From Streptomyces sp. AC1-42W (GTDB lineage Bacteria > Actinomycetota > Actinomycetes > Streptomycetales > Streptomycetaceae), in the NCBI RefSeq assembly GCF_003248355.1, contig NZ_QKWY01000001.1:2376001-2440000 (forward strand): a stretch of 64,000 nt of DNA, in the 5' to 3' direction. Shown in pieces: positions 28,565 to 37,908 of the stretch. The notes beneath the pieces are model-generated. The model ran no database searches and was not told the DNA's origin. It worked only from the letters and a program-made list of their open reading frames with translations. Positions within the stretch are counted from its first letter, which is position 1, and each line of letters begins with the position of its first letter. The position numbers and the translations under genes are program-made.

Positions 28565-29776
28565 ATGAAGACGATCGACGAACTTCTCGCCGAAGGGGTC
28601 GCCGGCAAGCGGGTATTCGTCCGCGCCGACCTCAACGTGCCGCTCAGCGGCACCACCATCACCGACGACGGCCGCATCCGCGCCGTCGCCCCGACCGTCC
28701 GCAAGCTGGCCGCGGCCGGCGCGCGGGTCGTCGTCGCCTCGCACCTGGGCCGCCCCAAGGGCGCCCCGGACCCGGCGTTCTCGCTGGCCCCCGCCGCCAC
28801 CCGGCTCGGTGAACTCCTCGGCACCGACGTCGCGTTCGCGACCGACACGGTCGGCGATTCCGCCCGCGCCACCGTCGCCGCGCTCACCGACGGCCGGGTC
28901 GCCGTCATCGAGAACCTCCGCTTCAACCCCGGCGAGACCTCCAAGGACGACGCCGAGCGCGGCGCGTTCGCCGACCAGCTGGCCGAGCTGGCCGACCTCT
29001 ACGTGGGCGACGGCTTCGGCGCCGTCCACCGCAAGCACGCCTCGGTGTTCGACCTCCCGGCCCGCCTCCCGCACGCCGCGGGCGACCTGATCGCCACCGA
29101 GGTCGGCGTCCTCAAGAAGCTCACCGACGACGTCCAGCGCCCCTACGCGGTGGTCCTCGGCGGCGCCAAGGTCTCCGACAAGCTCGGCGTCATCGACCAC
29201 CTGCTGGAGCGCGCCGACCGCATCCTGATCGGCGGCGGCATGGCGTACACCTTCCTCAAGGCCCAGGGCCACGAGGTCGGCAGCTCGCTGCTCCAGGAGG
29301 ACCAGATCCCGGCGGTCCAGGAGTACCTGCGGCGCGCGAAGGAGAAGGGCGTGGAGTTCGTGCTCCCCGTCGACGTCGTCGTCGCGCCCGCCTTCCCGGA
29401 CCTCAAGACCAAGGCCCCGGCGCACCCGGACACCGTCCCCGCCGACGCCATGCCGGCCGGGCAGATGGGCCTGGACAACGGCCCGGAGACCAACAAGCTC
29501 TACGCATCGAAGCTCGCCGACGCGGCCACCGTCTTCTGGAACGGCCCGATGGGCGTCTTCGAGCACCCCGACTTCGCCGAGGGAACCCGGGCCGTCGCCC
29601 AGGCCCTCGTCGACTCCTCGGGCTTCAGCGTGGTCGGCGGTGGCGACTCCGCCGCCGCGGTCCGCATCCTGGGCTTCGACGAGAACGCGTTCGGACACAT
29701 CTCGACCGGTGGCGGTGCCAGCCTCGAATACCTCGAGGGCAAGACGCTTCCCGGCCTCGCCGCTCTGGAGGACTGA
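28565..29776 (+). CDS. pgk: Phosphoglycerate kinase
   Basis: 403 residues from ATG 28565 with AAGGAG upstream. The family signature RVFVRADLNVPLSG is near residue 20, the phosphate-binding SHLGRPKG follows, and the C-terminal nucleotide-binding part has FWNGPMGVFE and GGGDSAAAVR. It makes ATP from 1,3-bisphosphoglycerate in the cytoplasm. tpiA begins six bases after its stop, so they are co-translated. Confidence 0.98.
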   Translation: MKTIDELLAEGVAGKRVFVRADLNVPLSGTTITDDGRIRAVAPTVRKLAAAGARVVVASHLGRPKGAPDPAFSLAPAATRLGELLGTDVAFATDTVGDSARATVAALTDGRVAVIENLRFNPGETSKDDAERGAFADQLAELADLYVGDGFGAVHRKHASVFDLPARLPHAAGDLIATEVGVLKKLTDDVQRPYAVVLGGAKVSDKLGVIDHLLERADRILIGGGMAYTFLKAQGHEVGSSLLQEDQIPAVQEYLRRAKEKGVEFVLPVDVVVAPAFPDLKTKAPAHPDTVPADAMPAGQMGLDNGPETNKLYASKLADAATVFWNGPMGVFEHPDFAEGTRAVAQALVDSSGFSVVGGGDSAAAVRILGFDENAFGHISTGGGASLEYLEGKTLPGLAALED

Positions 29777-29782
29777 CCTTTC

Positions 29783-30559
29783 ATGACCACTCGCACCCCG
29801 CTGATGGCGGGCAACTGGAAGATGAACCTCAACCACCTCGAGGCCATCGCCCACGTCCAGAAGCTCGCCTTCGCCCTGGCCGACAAGGACTACGACGCCG
29901 TCGAGGTCGCCGTCCTGCCGCCCTTCACCGACCTGCGCTCCGTGCAGACGCTGGTCGACGGCGACAAGCTGAAGATCAAGTACGGCGCCCAGGACATCTC
30001 GGCGCACGACTCCGGCGCGTACACCGGTGAGATCTCCGGCCCGATGCTCGCCAAGCTGAAGTGCACCTTCGTCGCCATCGGCCACAGCGAGCGCCGCCAG
30101 TACCACGGCGAGACCGACGAGATCTGCAACGCCAAGGTGAAGGCCGCCTACAAGCACGGCCTGACCCCGATCCTGTGCGTCGGCGAGGGCCTGGACGTCC
30201 GCAAGGCCGGCGACCAGGTCGCGCACACCCTCGCGCAGCTCGACGGCGCCCTCAAGGACGTCCCGGCCGAGCAGGCCGCGTCCATCGTGGTCGCCTACGA
30301 GCCCGTCTGGGCCATCGGCACCGGCGAGGTCGCCACCCCCGAGGACGCCCAGGAGGTCTGCGGTGCCATCCGCGCCCGCCTGGCCGAGCTGTACTCGCAG
30401 GAGCTGGCCGACGCGGTCCGCATCCAGTACGGCGGCTCGGTGAAGTCCGGCAACGTGGCCGCGATCATGGCCCAGCCCGACGTCGACGGCGCCCTGATCG
30501 GCGGCGCGGCGCTGGACGCCGACGAGTTCGTCAAGATCGTCCGCTTCCGCGACCAGTGA
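29783..30559 (+). CDS. tpiA: Triosephosphate isomerase
   Basis: 258 residues from ATG 29783. Active-site motifs are complete: N and K in MAGNWKMN, the histidine in IGHSERR, the catalytic glutamate in [11 protein letters not shown], and the phosphate-binding QYGGSVK and IGGAALD. It interconverts dihydroxyacetone phosphate and glyceraldehyde 3-phosphate. Third gene of the gap-pgk-tpiA cluster. Confidence 0.98.
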   Translation: MTTRTPLMAGNWKMNLNHLEAIAHVQKLAFALADKDYDAVEVAVLPPFTDLRSVQTLVDGDKLKIKYGAQDISAHDSGAYTGEISGPMLAKLKCTFVAIGHSERRQYHGETDEICNAKVKAAYKHGLTPILCVGEGLDVRKAGDQVAHTLAQLDGALKDVPAEQAASIVVAYEPVWAIGTGEVATPEDAQEVCGAIRARLAELYSQELADAVRIQYGGSVKSGNVAAIMAQPDVDGALIGGAALDADEFVKIVRFRDQ

Positions 30560-30668
30560 GTATGCGGTAGCGCCGATCCGTCGTACCCTTGCGGGGGCCG
30601 AGGAGGGCGACCTTCCGGCCCCCGTGGTTCGCCTAAGCAGTCAGATTTCCGGAAAGTAGGGACCAGCC

Positions 30669-30902
30669 GTGGTTTTGGGGTTCGAGATCGCCCTGATCGT
30701 CTTCAGCCTCCTGCTGATGCTGCTGGTGCTGATGCACAAGGGCAAGGGAGGCGGCCTCTCCGACATGTTCGGTGGCGGCATGCAGTCCTCCGTCGGCGGT
30801 TCCTCGGTCGCCGAGCGCAACCTCGACCGCATCACGGTCGTGGTCGGCCTTGGCTGGTTCGTGTGCATCGTGGTGCTCGGTCTGCTCATCAAGCTGGACT
30901 GA
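30669..30902 (+). CDS. secG: Preprotein translocase subunit SecG
   Basis: 77 residues from GTG 30669. Two membrane helices (EIALIVFSLLLMLLVLM and ITVVVGLGWFVCIVVLGLLI) flank the cytoplasmic loop KGKGGGLSDMFGGGMQSS, the SecG signature. It supports SecYEG protein export. It follows tpiA as in other actinomycetes, with 109 bases between. Confidence 0.95.
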   Translation: MVLGFEIALIVFSLLLMLLVLMHKGKGGGLSDMFGGGMQSSVGGSSVAERNLDRITVVVGLGWFVCIVVLGLLIKLD

Positions 30903-30943
30903 CCCGGCGTACGCGATTCCCGGTGAGGGTGTAACTCCTTTCA

Positions 30944-30972
30944 CTGGACGCGCGTTGGGCCTTACGTAGACT
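30944..30972 (+). promoter_or_regulatory. Promoter of the rbpA-like gene
   Basis: CTGGAC (30944-30949), a 17-base spacer and TAGACT (30967-30972) form a good HrdB-type promoter, with the start codon 40 bases downstream. Confidence 0.6.
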
Positions 30973-31011
30973 GGGGCATCCTCGAGCACCATCACGCAGG
31001 GAGTTACGACC

Positions 31012-31347
31012 GTGGCAAGTGGCAACGCGATCCGGGGAAGCCGGGTCGGAGCGGGGCCGATGGGGGAGGCCGAGCGCGGCGAGTCCGCGCCACGGCTCCG
31101 CATCTCCTTCTGGTGCTCGAACGGGCACGAGACGCAGCCCAGCTTCGCCCACGACGCGCAGGTGCCGGACACCTGGGACTGCCCGCGCTGCGGATTCCCG
31201 GCCGGCCAGGACCCGGAGAGCCCGCCGGACCCGCCGCGCACCGAACCGTACAAGACGCACCTCGCGTACGTACGTGAGCGGCGCAGCGACGCGGACGGCG
31301 AAGCCATCCTCGCCGAGGCCCTCGCGAAGCTCCGCGGCGAGATCTAG
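31012..31347 (+). CDS. RbpA-family RNA polymerase-binding protein (paralogue)
   Basis: 111 residues from GTG 31012 with GGGAG upstream. RbpA proteins bind the sigma factor and RNA polymerase and stabilise open promoters. The zinc-binding core reads CSNGHE, then VPDTWDCPRCG, and the sigma-interacting C-terminus KTHLAYVRERRSDADGEAI is present. Sequence differs from the main RbpA as I remember it (shorter C-terminus, different N-terminus), and this position near pgi is where Streptomyces carry a second copy, sometimes called RbpB. A 144-bp inverted repeat begins nine bases after its stop. Confidence 0.8.
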   Translation: MASGNAIRGSRVGAGPMGEAERGESAPRLRISFWCSNGHETQPSFAHDAQVPDTWDCPRCGFPAGQDPESPPDPPRTEPYKTHLAYVRERRSDADGEAILAEALAKLRGEI

Positions 31348-31355
31348 TGCCCCTC

Positions 31356-31499
31356 CCGGCAAGCTTTGCCCCGTCGCGCCGCCCAGCACGCACGCTCGCC
31401 GCGTTGGCCAAAAGCCCTGGTAGCTCCGCTACAAGGACTTCCGGCCGCCTTGCGATCGCACGCACTGGACAACGCTCCTCACGGGGCAAACATTGCCGG
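31356..31499. repeat. 144-bp imperfect inverted-repeat (MITE-like) element
   Basis: The 19-base ends (31356-31374 and 31481-31499) are inverted copies with two mismatches (GGCAAGCTTTGCCCCGT against GGCAATGTTTGCCCCGT). The centre is a perfect GTAGC-TCC-GCTAC hairpin (31420-31432). The arms between are also recognisably complementary (shared CCAG, CGC, GGCC, AAG and CCT blocks). The whole could fold as one long stem when transcribed, or be a decayed miniature mobile element. It fills the space after the rbpA-like gene. Confidence 0.75.
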
Positions 31500-31520
31500 T
31501 CACGGCACTAGCCACCTCCA

Positions 31521-31551
31521 CCGGCCGGACACCTTCCTGGTGCCCGGCCGG
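31521..31551. terminator. Hairpin upstream of pgi
   Basis: Arms 31521-31533 and 31539-31551 (CCGGCCGGACACC against its complement) match at 12 of 13 positions with a 5-base loop. It probably ends transcription from the rbpA-like gene. Confidence 0.6.
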
Positions 31552-31579
31552 AGCGCTTGTGCCGTGGCGCAGCGCTCCG

Positions 31580-31611
31580 TTGCCACGTCCGGCCGCCTGA
31601 TCAATTAGGTT
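31580..31611 (+). promoter_or_regulatory. Candidate pgi promoter
   Basis: TTGCCA (31580-31585) and TAGGTT (31606-31611) are separated by 20 bases, longer than ideal. They are 43 bases before the pgi start and downstream of the hairpin. Confidence 0.35.
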
Positions 31612-31653
31612 GGAGGGGCAGCGGGGAACTGCGGTTACGAGAGAAGTGGGCTG

Positions 31654-33315
31654 ATGTCCGGGATGAACGCAACTAGCCGTACCAGGCTCAACCAGACGCC
31701 GGAATGGGCGGCGCTGGGCAAGCACCGTGAGCAGCTCGGATCGATCCATCTGCGCGAACTGTTCGCGGACGACCCGGAGCGCGGCACCGGGTACACCCTG
31801 CGGGTCGGCGATCTGCGCCTCGACTACTCCAAGCACCTGGTCACCGACGAGACGCTGGCGCTGCTGCGCGAGCTGGCCGCCGCCACCGACGTCGCCGGGC
31901 TGCGCGACGCCATGTTCCGCGGCGAGAAGATCAACACCACCGAGGACCGTGCCGTCCTGCACACCGCGCTCCGCGCCCCGCGCGACGCCGTGATCGAGGT
32001 CGACGGCGAGAACGTGGTGCCCGCGGTGCACGCGGTGCTCGACAGGATGGCGGCCTTCTCGGACCGGATCAGGTCGGGGGAGTGGACCGGCCACACCGGC
32101 AGGCCGATCAAGAACGTCGTCAACATCGGCATCGGCGGCTCCGACCTGGGCCCCGCCATGGCGTACGAGGTGCTGCGCTCCTTCACGGACCGCTCGCTGA
32201 CCTTCCGCTTCGTCTCCAACGTGGACGGCGCGGACCTGCACGAGGCCGTGCGCGACCTGGACCCGGCCGAGACGCTGTTCGTCATCGCCTCGAAGACCTT
32301 CACCACGATCGAGACGATCACCAACGCCACCTCCGCCCGCGACTGGCTGCTGACGGAGCTGAGGGCCGGTCAGGAGGCCGTCGCCAAGCACTTCGTGGCG
32401 CTCTCCACCAACGCCGGGAAGGTCGCGGACTTCGGCATCGACACGGCCAACATGTTCGAGTTCTGGGACTGGGTCGGCGGCCGCTACTCGTACGACTCCG
32501 CCATCGGCCTCTCGCTGATGATCGCCATCGGCCCGGACCGGTTCCGCGAGATGCTCGACGGCTTCCACCTCGTCGACGAGCACTTCCGCACCGCCCCCGC
32601 CGAGGAGAACGCCCCGCTGCTGCTGGGCCTGCTGGGCGTCTGGTACGGCGCGTTCTTCGACGCCCAGTCGCACGCCGTGCTGCCCTACAGCCACTACCTG
32701 TCCAAGTTCACCGCGTACCTCCAGCAGCTGGACATGGAGTCCAACGGCAAGTCCGTGGACCGCGACGGCCACCCCGTCGACTGGCAGACCGGCCCGGTCG
32801 TCTGGGGCACCCCCGGCACCAACGGGCAGCACGCCTACTACCAGTTGATCCACCAGGGCACCAAGGTCATCCCGGCCGACTTCATCGGCTTCGCGCGGCC
32901 CGTCGAGGACCTGCTGCCCGGCCTGGTCGCCCAGCACGACCTGCTGATGGCCAACTTCTTCGCGCAGACGCAGGCCCTGGCCTTCGGCAAGACGCCCGAA
33001 GAGGTCCGCGCGGAGGGCGTCCCGGACGAGTTGGTGGCGCACAAGACGTTCCGGGGCAACCACCCGACGACGACGATCCTCGCCGACCGGCTCACGCCGT
33101 CCGTGCTGGGCCAGCTCATCGCGCTGTACGAGCACAAGGTCTTCGTCCAGGGCGCGATCTGGAACATCGACTCCTTCGACCAGTGGGGCGTCGAGCTGGG
33201 CAAGGTCCTGGCCAAGAAGATCGAGCCCGTGCTGACCGGCGGCGAGGGCGGCGAGAGGCTGGACAGCTCGACCGCCGCGCTGGTCTCCGCCTACCGCGAG
33301 CTGCGCGGGCGCTGA
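31654..33315 (+). CDS. pgi: Glucose-6-phosphate isomerase
   Basis: 553 residues from ATG 31654. [11 protein letters not shown] and [10 protein letters not shown] (sugar-phosphate binding) and [18 protein letters not shown] with the catalytic glutamate and histidine region are present. Length is that of the long bacterial form. It links glycolysis to the pentose-phosphate operon, which converges on it from the right; a shared terminator lies between. Confidence 0.98.
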   Translation: MSGMNATSRTRLNQTPEWAALGKHREQLGSIHLRELFADDPERGTGYTLRVGDLRLDYSKHLVTDETLALLRELAAATDVAGLRDAMFRGEKINTTEDRAVLHTALRAPRDAVIEVDGENVVPAVHAVLDRMAAFSDRIRSGEWTGHTGRPIKNVVNIGIGGSDLGPAMAYEVLRSFTDRSLTFRFVSNVDGADLHEAVRDLDPAETLFVIASKTFTTIETITNATSARDWLLTELRAGQEAVAKHFVALSTNAGKVADFGIDTANMFEFWDWVGGRYSYDSAIGLSLMIAIGPDRFREMLDGFHLVDEHFRTAPAEENAPLLLGLLGVWYGAFFDAQSHAVLPYSHYLSKFTAYLQQLDMESNGKSVDRDGHPVDWQTGPVVWGTPGTNGQHAYYQLIHQGTKVIPADFIGFARPVEDLLPGLVAQHDLLMANFFAQTQALAFGKTPEEVRAEGVPDELVAHKTFRGNHPTTTILADRLTPSVLGQLIALYEHKVFVQGAIWNIDSFDQWGVELGKVLAKKIEPVLTGGEGGERLDSSTAALVSAYRELRGR

Positions 33316-33348
33316 GCCCCGCCCGTAGGCACAGAGGCCCCGTACGCA

Positions 33349-33391
33349 CAGAGGCCCGGTCCGCTCCGAGGAGGAGCGGGCCGGGCCTCTG
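33349..33391. terminator. Strong convergent terminator between pgi and pgl
   Basis: A 19-bp stem with one G-U pair (33349-33367 with 33373-33391) and a 5-base loop. The left arm sequence CAGAGGCCC also occurs just upstream at 33332-33340. Confidence 0.88.
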
Positions 33392-33413
33392 CCGGAAGGC
33401 CGCCGGCGCCCTG

Positions 33414-34199
33414 TCAGGCGGACGCCGGCGGGTACAGGGAGCGCGGTAGCCGGGAGGCCGCCGCCGCGTCCAGCAGCCACAGCGTGCGCGCGCGGCCGTA
33501 CGCACCGGCCGCCGGGGCCTGGATCTCCCCGGCCCCGGACAGCGCGATGGCCACCGCCTCCGCCTTGTCCTCGCCGGCCGCCAGCAGCCACACCTCACGC
33601 GCCGACCGGATGGCGGGCAGCGTCAGCGAGACGCGCACCGGCGGCGGCTTGGGCGCGCCGTGCACCCCGACGACGGTGCGCTCGGTCTCCCGCACCGCGG
33701 GCAGCTCCGGGAAGAGCGAGGCGACGTGCGTGTCCGGGCCGACGCCCAGCATCAGCACGTCGAACTCCGGCACCGGGCCGTGGTCCTGCGGCGCGGCGGC
33801 CGCGGCCAGCTCCGCCGCGTACCCGGCGGCCGCGGCGTCGGCGTCCTGGCCGTACGGGCCGTCCGACGCCGGCATCACATGCACCCGCGAGGGGTCCAGC
33901 GGGACGGAGTCCAGCAGGGCCTCGCGCGCCTGGCTGACATTGCGCTCCGGATCGCCCTCCGGCAGGAACCGCTCGTCGCCCCACCACAGGTCAAGACGCG
34001 ACCAGTCGACCGCGTCCCGGGCGGGCGCGGCGGCGAGCGCGGCCAGCAGGCCGTTGCCGTTGCGCCCGCCCGTGAGGACGATCGAGGCGGTGCCGCGCGC
34101 GGCCTGGGCGTCCACGATCTTCGTGATCAGCCGGGCCGCCGCGGCCTGCGCCATCAGCTCCTTGTCGCGGTGCACGACGAGCTGCGGGACTCCGCTCAC
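33414..34199 (-). CDS. pgl: 6-phosphogluconolactonase
   Basis: 261 residues from GTG 34199, overlapping the opcA stop as GTGA. VLTGGRNG, WWGDERFLPEGDPERN, the LGVGPDTHVASLFP motif and VSLTLPAI are Pgl/DevB signatures. The family usually has GxGxDGHxAS; here the residue after the aspartate is threonine. It hydrolyses 6-phosphogluconolactone, the product of Zwf two genes upstream. Last gene of the operon. Confidence 0.95.
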   Translation of the reverse strand: MSGVPQLVVHRDKELMAQAAAARLITKIVDAQAARGTASIVLTGGRNGNGLLAALAAAPARDAVDWSRLDLWWGDERFLPEGDPERNVSQAREALLDSVPLDPSRVHVMPASDGPYGQDADAAAAGYAAELAAAAAPQDHGPVPEFDVLMLGVGPDTHVASLFPELPAVRETERTVVGVHGAPKPPPVRVSLTLPAIRSAREVWLLAAGEDKAEAVAIALSGAGEIQAPAAGAYGRARTLWLLDAAAASRLPRSLYPPASA

Positions 34200-35221
34200 T
34201 TCGCCGCCGCCTTCTTCGCCGGAGCCGTCTTCTTCGCGGCGGCCGGGGCCTCGGACGCGGCCTTGGCGGGGGCCTTCGCCGGGGCGCCCGACCCCGCCTG
34301 CTCCAGCCGGTCCACGCCGAACTTCACCGTCGACTCGTAGATGTTGTCCGGGTCCAGGCGGCGCAGCTCCTCCGCGAGCAGCTCCGCCGTCTCACGGCGC
34401 TTGAGCGCCACCGCGCGGTCCGGCTGGCCCACCATGCAGAGCGTGGCCAGCGAGCCGTCGGCCCGGTCCAGGACGATGTCGCCGTTCTTCGTCGCCATCC
34501 GGACGGCCGTCAGACCGGGGCCGCCCGACGTGGTGCGCTGCACCGGGACGCCCAGCCGGTCCGCGAGCCACATGGCCAGCAGCTCGCAGCTCGGGTTGTC
34601 CGACTCGCCCTCGACCGTGGCGGAGACGACCTGGGCCGGCTGCTGGTCGAGCGCGGCCGCCAGCATCGAGCGCCACGGCGTGATGCGCGTCCAGGCCAGG
34701 TCCGTGTCACCGGGCCGGTAGGACCGCGCGCGGACCTCCAGCTCCTCCAGCGGGTGTTCCGCCGAGTAGGTGTCGGTGATCCGGCGCTGGGCCAGCGCGC
34801 CGAGCGCGTCCTTCGCCGGGTCGGCCGGGGAGTCCTGCGGCCACCACACGACCACCGGGGCGTCCGGCAGCAGCAGCGGCAGGACGACGGACTGGGCGTG
34901 GTTGGCCAGCTCGCCGTGGAGCCGCAGCACCACCGTCTCGCCGGAGCCCGAGTCGGAACCGACCCGGATCTCGGCGTCCAGCCGGGCGTCGCGGCGGGTG
35001 CGCGGCGAACGGCTGAGCCGCTTGATGACGGCGATGATCCGCGAGGGGTGCTCCCGCGAGGAGTCGCTGGCCGCCTTCAGCGCGTCGTAGGCGTTCTCCT
35101 CGTCGGTGACGACGACGAGGGTGAGCACCATCCCGATCGCCGGGGCGCCGACCGCGCGCCGGGCCGAGATGAGCGCCTGGTTGATCTTGCTGGACGTGGT
35201 TTCCGTGAGATCGATCTTCAT
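34196..35221 (-). CDS. opcA: OpcA, assembly factor for glucose-6-phosphate dehydrogenase
   Basis: 341 residues from ATG 35221, overlapping the zwf stop as ATGA. Contains the family pattern VLTLVVVTDEENAYDALKAA, SPRTRRDARLDAEI and PVVVWWPQDSPADP. OpcA binds and activates Zwf in cyanobacteria and actinomycetes. The last 35 residues form a lysine/alanine tail (APAKAPAKAASEAP, KKTAPAKKAAAK) not found in all homologues and similar in composition to the UvrA tail. Confidence 0.94.
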   Translation of the reverse strand: MKIDLTETTSSKINQALISARRAVGAPAIGMVLTLVVVTDEENAYDALKAASDSSREHPSRIIAVIKRLSRSPRTRRDARLDAEIRVGSDSGSGETVVLRLHGELANHAQSVVLPLLLPDAPVVVWWPQDSPADPAKDALGALAQRRITDTYSAEHPLEELEVRARSYRPGDTDLAWTRITPWRSMLAAALDQQPAQVVSATVEGESDNPSCELLAMWLADRLGVPVQRTTSGGPGLTAVRMATKNGDIVLDRADGSLATLCMVGQPDRAVALKRRETAELLAEELRRLDPDNIYESTVKFGVDRLEQAGSGAPAKAPAKAASEAPAAAKKTAPAKKAAAK

Positions 35222-36750
35222 GGCCGGCGCCAGCTCCGTCCGTCGCGTGCGAGCATCTCGTCCGCCTCGGCCGGACCCCAGGTGCCGGCCGGGTACTGGG
35301 CGGGCTTGCCGTGCTTGTCCCAGTACTCCTCGATCGGGTCGAGGATGTTCCAGGAGAGCTCGACCTCCTGGTGGCGCGGGAACAGATTGGCGTCGCCGAG
35401 CAGCACGTCCAGGATGAGCCGCTCGTACGCCTCCGGGCTGGACTCCGTGAAGGACTCGCCGTAGGCGAAGTCCATCGTGACGTCCCGGACCTCCATCGAG
35501 GTGCCGGGCACCTTGGAGCCGAACCGCACGGTGACGCCCTCGTCCGGCTGCACCCGGATGACCAGGGCGTTGCCGCCCAGCTCCTCGGTGGCGCCGGACT
35601 CGAACGGCAGGTACGGGGCGCGCTTGAAGACGACCGCGATCTCGGTGACCCGGCGGCCCAGCCGCTTGCCGGTGCGCAGATAGAACGGGACGCCCGCCCA
35701 GCGGCGGTTGTTGATCGTCAGCTTGATCGCGGCGAAGGTGTCGGTCTTCGACTTGGGGTCGATCCCGTCCTCCTCCAGATAGCCGACGGCCTCCTCGCCG
35801 CCCTGCCAGGCGTGCGTGTACTGGCCGCGCACGGTGTGCTTGCCCAGGTCGTCGGGCAGCTCCACGGCCGTGAGCACCTTGAGCTTCTCGGCGACCAGGG
35901 CCTTGGGGTGGAAGGAGCCGGGCTCCTCCATCGCGGTGAGCGCCAGGAGCTGGAGGAGGTGGTTCTGGATGACGTCGCGGGCGGCGCCGATGCCGTCGTA
36001 GTAGCCGGCCCGGCCGCCGATGCCGATGTCCTCGGCCATCGTGATCTGCACGTGGTCGACGTAGCTGCGGTTCCAGATCGGCTCGAACATCGTGTTGGCG
36101 AAGCGCAGCGCCAGGATGTTCTGGACGGTCTCCTTGCCGAGGTAGTGGTCGATCCGGAAGACCTCGTTCGGCGGGAAGACGTCGTGCACGATCTGGTTGA
36201 GCTCCTGCGCGCTCTTCAGGTCGTGGCCGAACGGCTTCTCGATGACCGCGCGGCGCCAGCTGCCCTCCTTCTGGTCGGCCAGCCCGTGCTTCTTGAGCTG
36301 CTGGACGACCTTGGGGAAGAACTTGGGCGGCACGGACAGGTAGAAGGCGAAGTTGCCGCCCGTACCCTGCGCCTTGTCCAGCTCCTCGATCGTGGCGCGC
36401 AGGGTCTCGAAGGCGACGTCGTCGTCGAAGTTGCCCTGGACGAACCGCATGCCCTGGCTGAGCTGCTGCCAGACCTCCTCGCGGAAGGGGGTCCGGGCAT
36501 GCTCCTTGACGGCGTCGTGCACGACCTGGGCGAAGTCCTCGTCCTCCCAGTCGCGGCGCGCGAAGCCGATGAGCGAGAAGCCCGGTGGCAGCAGGCCGCG
36601 GTTGGCCAGGTCGTAGACGGCGGGCATCAGCTTTTTACGGGACAAATCGCCCGTGACGCCAAAGATGACCAGGCCCGACGGCCCCGCGATGCGCGGGAGC
36701 CGTCGGTCCTGGGCGTCACGGAGCGGGTTGGCTCCGGGAACACCAGACAA
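35218..36750 (-). CDS. zwf: Glucose-6-phosphate 1-dehydrogenase
   Basis: 510 residues if started at TTG 36750, chosen because GGAGGG is eight bases upstream (inside the end of tal) and no ATG or GTG in frame is near. GVTGDLSRKKLMPAVYDL is the NADP-binding loop, EKPFGHDL and the active-site RIDHYLGKE follow, and the C-terminal half is full length. First enzyme of the oxidative pentose-phosphate pathway, making NADPH. Five bases separate it from tal. Confidence 0.97.
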   Translation of the reverse strand: MSGVPGANPLRDAQDRRLPRIAGPSGLVIFGVTGDLSRKKLMPAVYDLANRGLLPPGFSLIGFARRDWEDEDFAQVVHDAVKEHARTPFREEVWQQLSQGMRFVQGNFDDDVAFETLRATIEELDKAQGTGGNFAFYLSVPPKFFPKVVQQLKKHGLADQKEGSWRRAVIEKPFGHDLKSAQELNQIVHDVFPPNEVFRIDHYLGKETVQNILALRFANTMFEPIWNRSYVDHVQITMAEDIGIGGRAGYYDGIGAARDVIQNHLLQLLALTAMEEPGSFHPKALVAEKLKVLTAVELPDDLGKHTVRGQYTHAWQGGEEAVGYLEEDGIDPKSKTDTFAAIKLTINNRRWAGVPFYLRTGKRLGRRVTEIAVVFKRAPYLPFESGATEELGGNALVIRVQPDEGVTVRFGSKVPGTSMEVRDVTMDFAYGESFTESSPEAYERLILDVLLGDANLFPRHQEVELSWNILDPIEEYWDKHGKPAQYPAGTWGPAEADEMLARDGRSWRRP

Positions 36751-36755
36751 AGTGG

Positions 36756-37874
36756 TCAGCCCTCCGAAGGGGCGAGGCGCTTGAGCTCCGCCTCGGTCGA
36801 GTTCAGCAGGTCGTTCCAGGCCGCCTCGAACTTCTCGACGCCCTCGTCCTCCAGGAGCTGGACGACGTCGTCGTAGTCGACGCCGAGCTTCTTGACGGCG
36901 TCGAGGTCGGCACGGGCCCGGTCGTACGAACCGGTGACGGTGTTGCCGGTGATCTCGCCGTGGTCGGCCACCGCGTCCAGAGTCGCCTCCGGCATGGTGT
37001 TGACCGTGTTCGGCGCGACGAGGTCCACGACGTACAGGGTGTCCTTGAGGGCCGGGTCCTTCACACCGGTCGAGGCCCACAGCGGGCGCTGCTTGTTGGC
37101 GTGCGCCTTGTCCAGCGCGGCCCAGCGCTCACCGGCGAACACCTCCTCGTACGCCTCGTAGGCCAGGCGCGCGTTGGCCAGGGCGGACTTGCCCTTCGCG
37201 GCCTTCGCCTCGTCGGAGCCGACGGCGTCCAGGCGCTTGTCGATCTCGGTGTCCACGCGGGACACGAAGAACGACGCCACCGAGTGGATCTTCGAGAGGT
37301 CCAGGCCCGCGGCCTTCGCCTTCTCCAGGCCCGCCAGGTAGGCGTCCATCACCGCGCGGTAGCGCTCCAGCGAGAAGATCAGCGTCACGTTGACGCTGAT
37401 GCCCCGGCCGATCGTCTCGGTGATGGCCGGCAGACCCGCCTTGGTGGCCGGGATCTTGATGAGCGTGTTCGGCCGGTCCACCAGCCAGGCCAGCTGCTTG
37501 GCCTCGGCGACCGTGGCCGCCGTGTTGTGCGCCAGCCGCGGGTCGACCTCGATGGAGACCCGGCCGTCCTGGCCCTCCGTCGCGTCGAAGACCGGGCGCA
37601 GGATGTCGGCCGCGTCGCGGACGTCCGCGGTGGTGATCATGCGGATCGCCTCCTCCACGGTCACCCGGCGGGCGGCGAGGTCGGCGAGCTGCTGGTCGTA
37701 GCCGTCGCCCTGCGAGATGGCCTTCTGGAAGATCGACGGGTTCGTCGTGACACCCACGACGTGGCTCTGGTCGATCAGCTCCGCGAGGTTGCCCGACGTG
37801 ATCCGCTTGCGCGAGAGGTCGTCGAGCCAGATCGCCACGCCCTCGTCGGAGAGGCGCTTGAGTGCGTCTGTCAT
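36756..37874 (-). CDS. tal: Transaldolase
   Basis: 372 residues from ATG 37874, with AGGAGA ten bases upstream. [15 protein letters not shown] near the N-terminus, the Schiff-base lysine in [14 protein letters not shown] and [13 protein letters not shown] identify the TalAB-type transaldolase of actinomycetes. It moves a dihydroxyacetone unit between sugar phosphates. Located between tkt and zwf, 34 bases after tkt. Confidence 0.97.
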   Translation of the reverse strand: MTDALKRLSDEGVAIWLDDLSRKRITSGNLAELIDQSHVVGVTTNPSIFQKAISQGDGYDQQLADLAARRVTVEEAIRMITTADVRDAADILRPVFDATEGQDGRVSIEVDPRLAHNTAATVAEAKQLAWLVDRPNTLIKIPATKAGLPAITETIGRGISVNVTLIFSLERYRAVMDAYLAGLEKAKAAGLDLSKIHSVASFFVSRVDTEIDKRLDAVGSDEAKAAKGKSALANARLAYEAYEEVFAGERWAALDKAHANKQRPLWASTGVKDPALKDTLYVVDLVAPNTVNTMPEATLDAVADHGEITGNTVTGSYDRARADLDAVKKLGVDYDDVVQLLEDEGVEKFEAAWNDLLNSTEAELKRLAPSEG

Positions 37875-37908
37875 GAGAGTTGCATCTCCTACTAGTCGTC
37901 TAAAGGCG

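Noticed and set aside
31366..31608. 80-codon frame between the rbpA-like gene and pgi
   Set aside because: Lies within the inverted-repeat element and the hairpin; no start signals.
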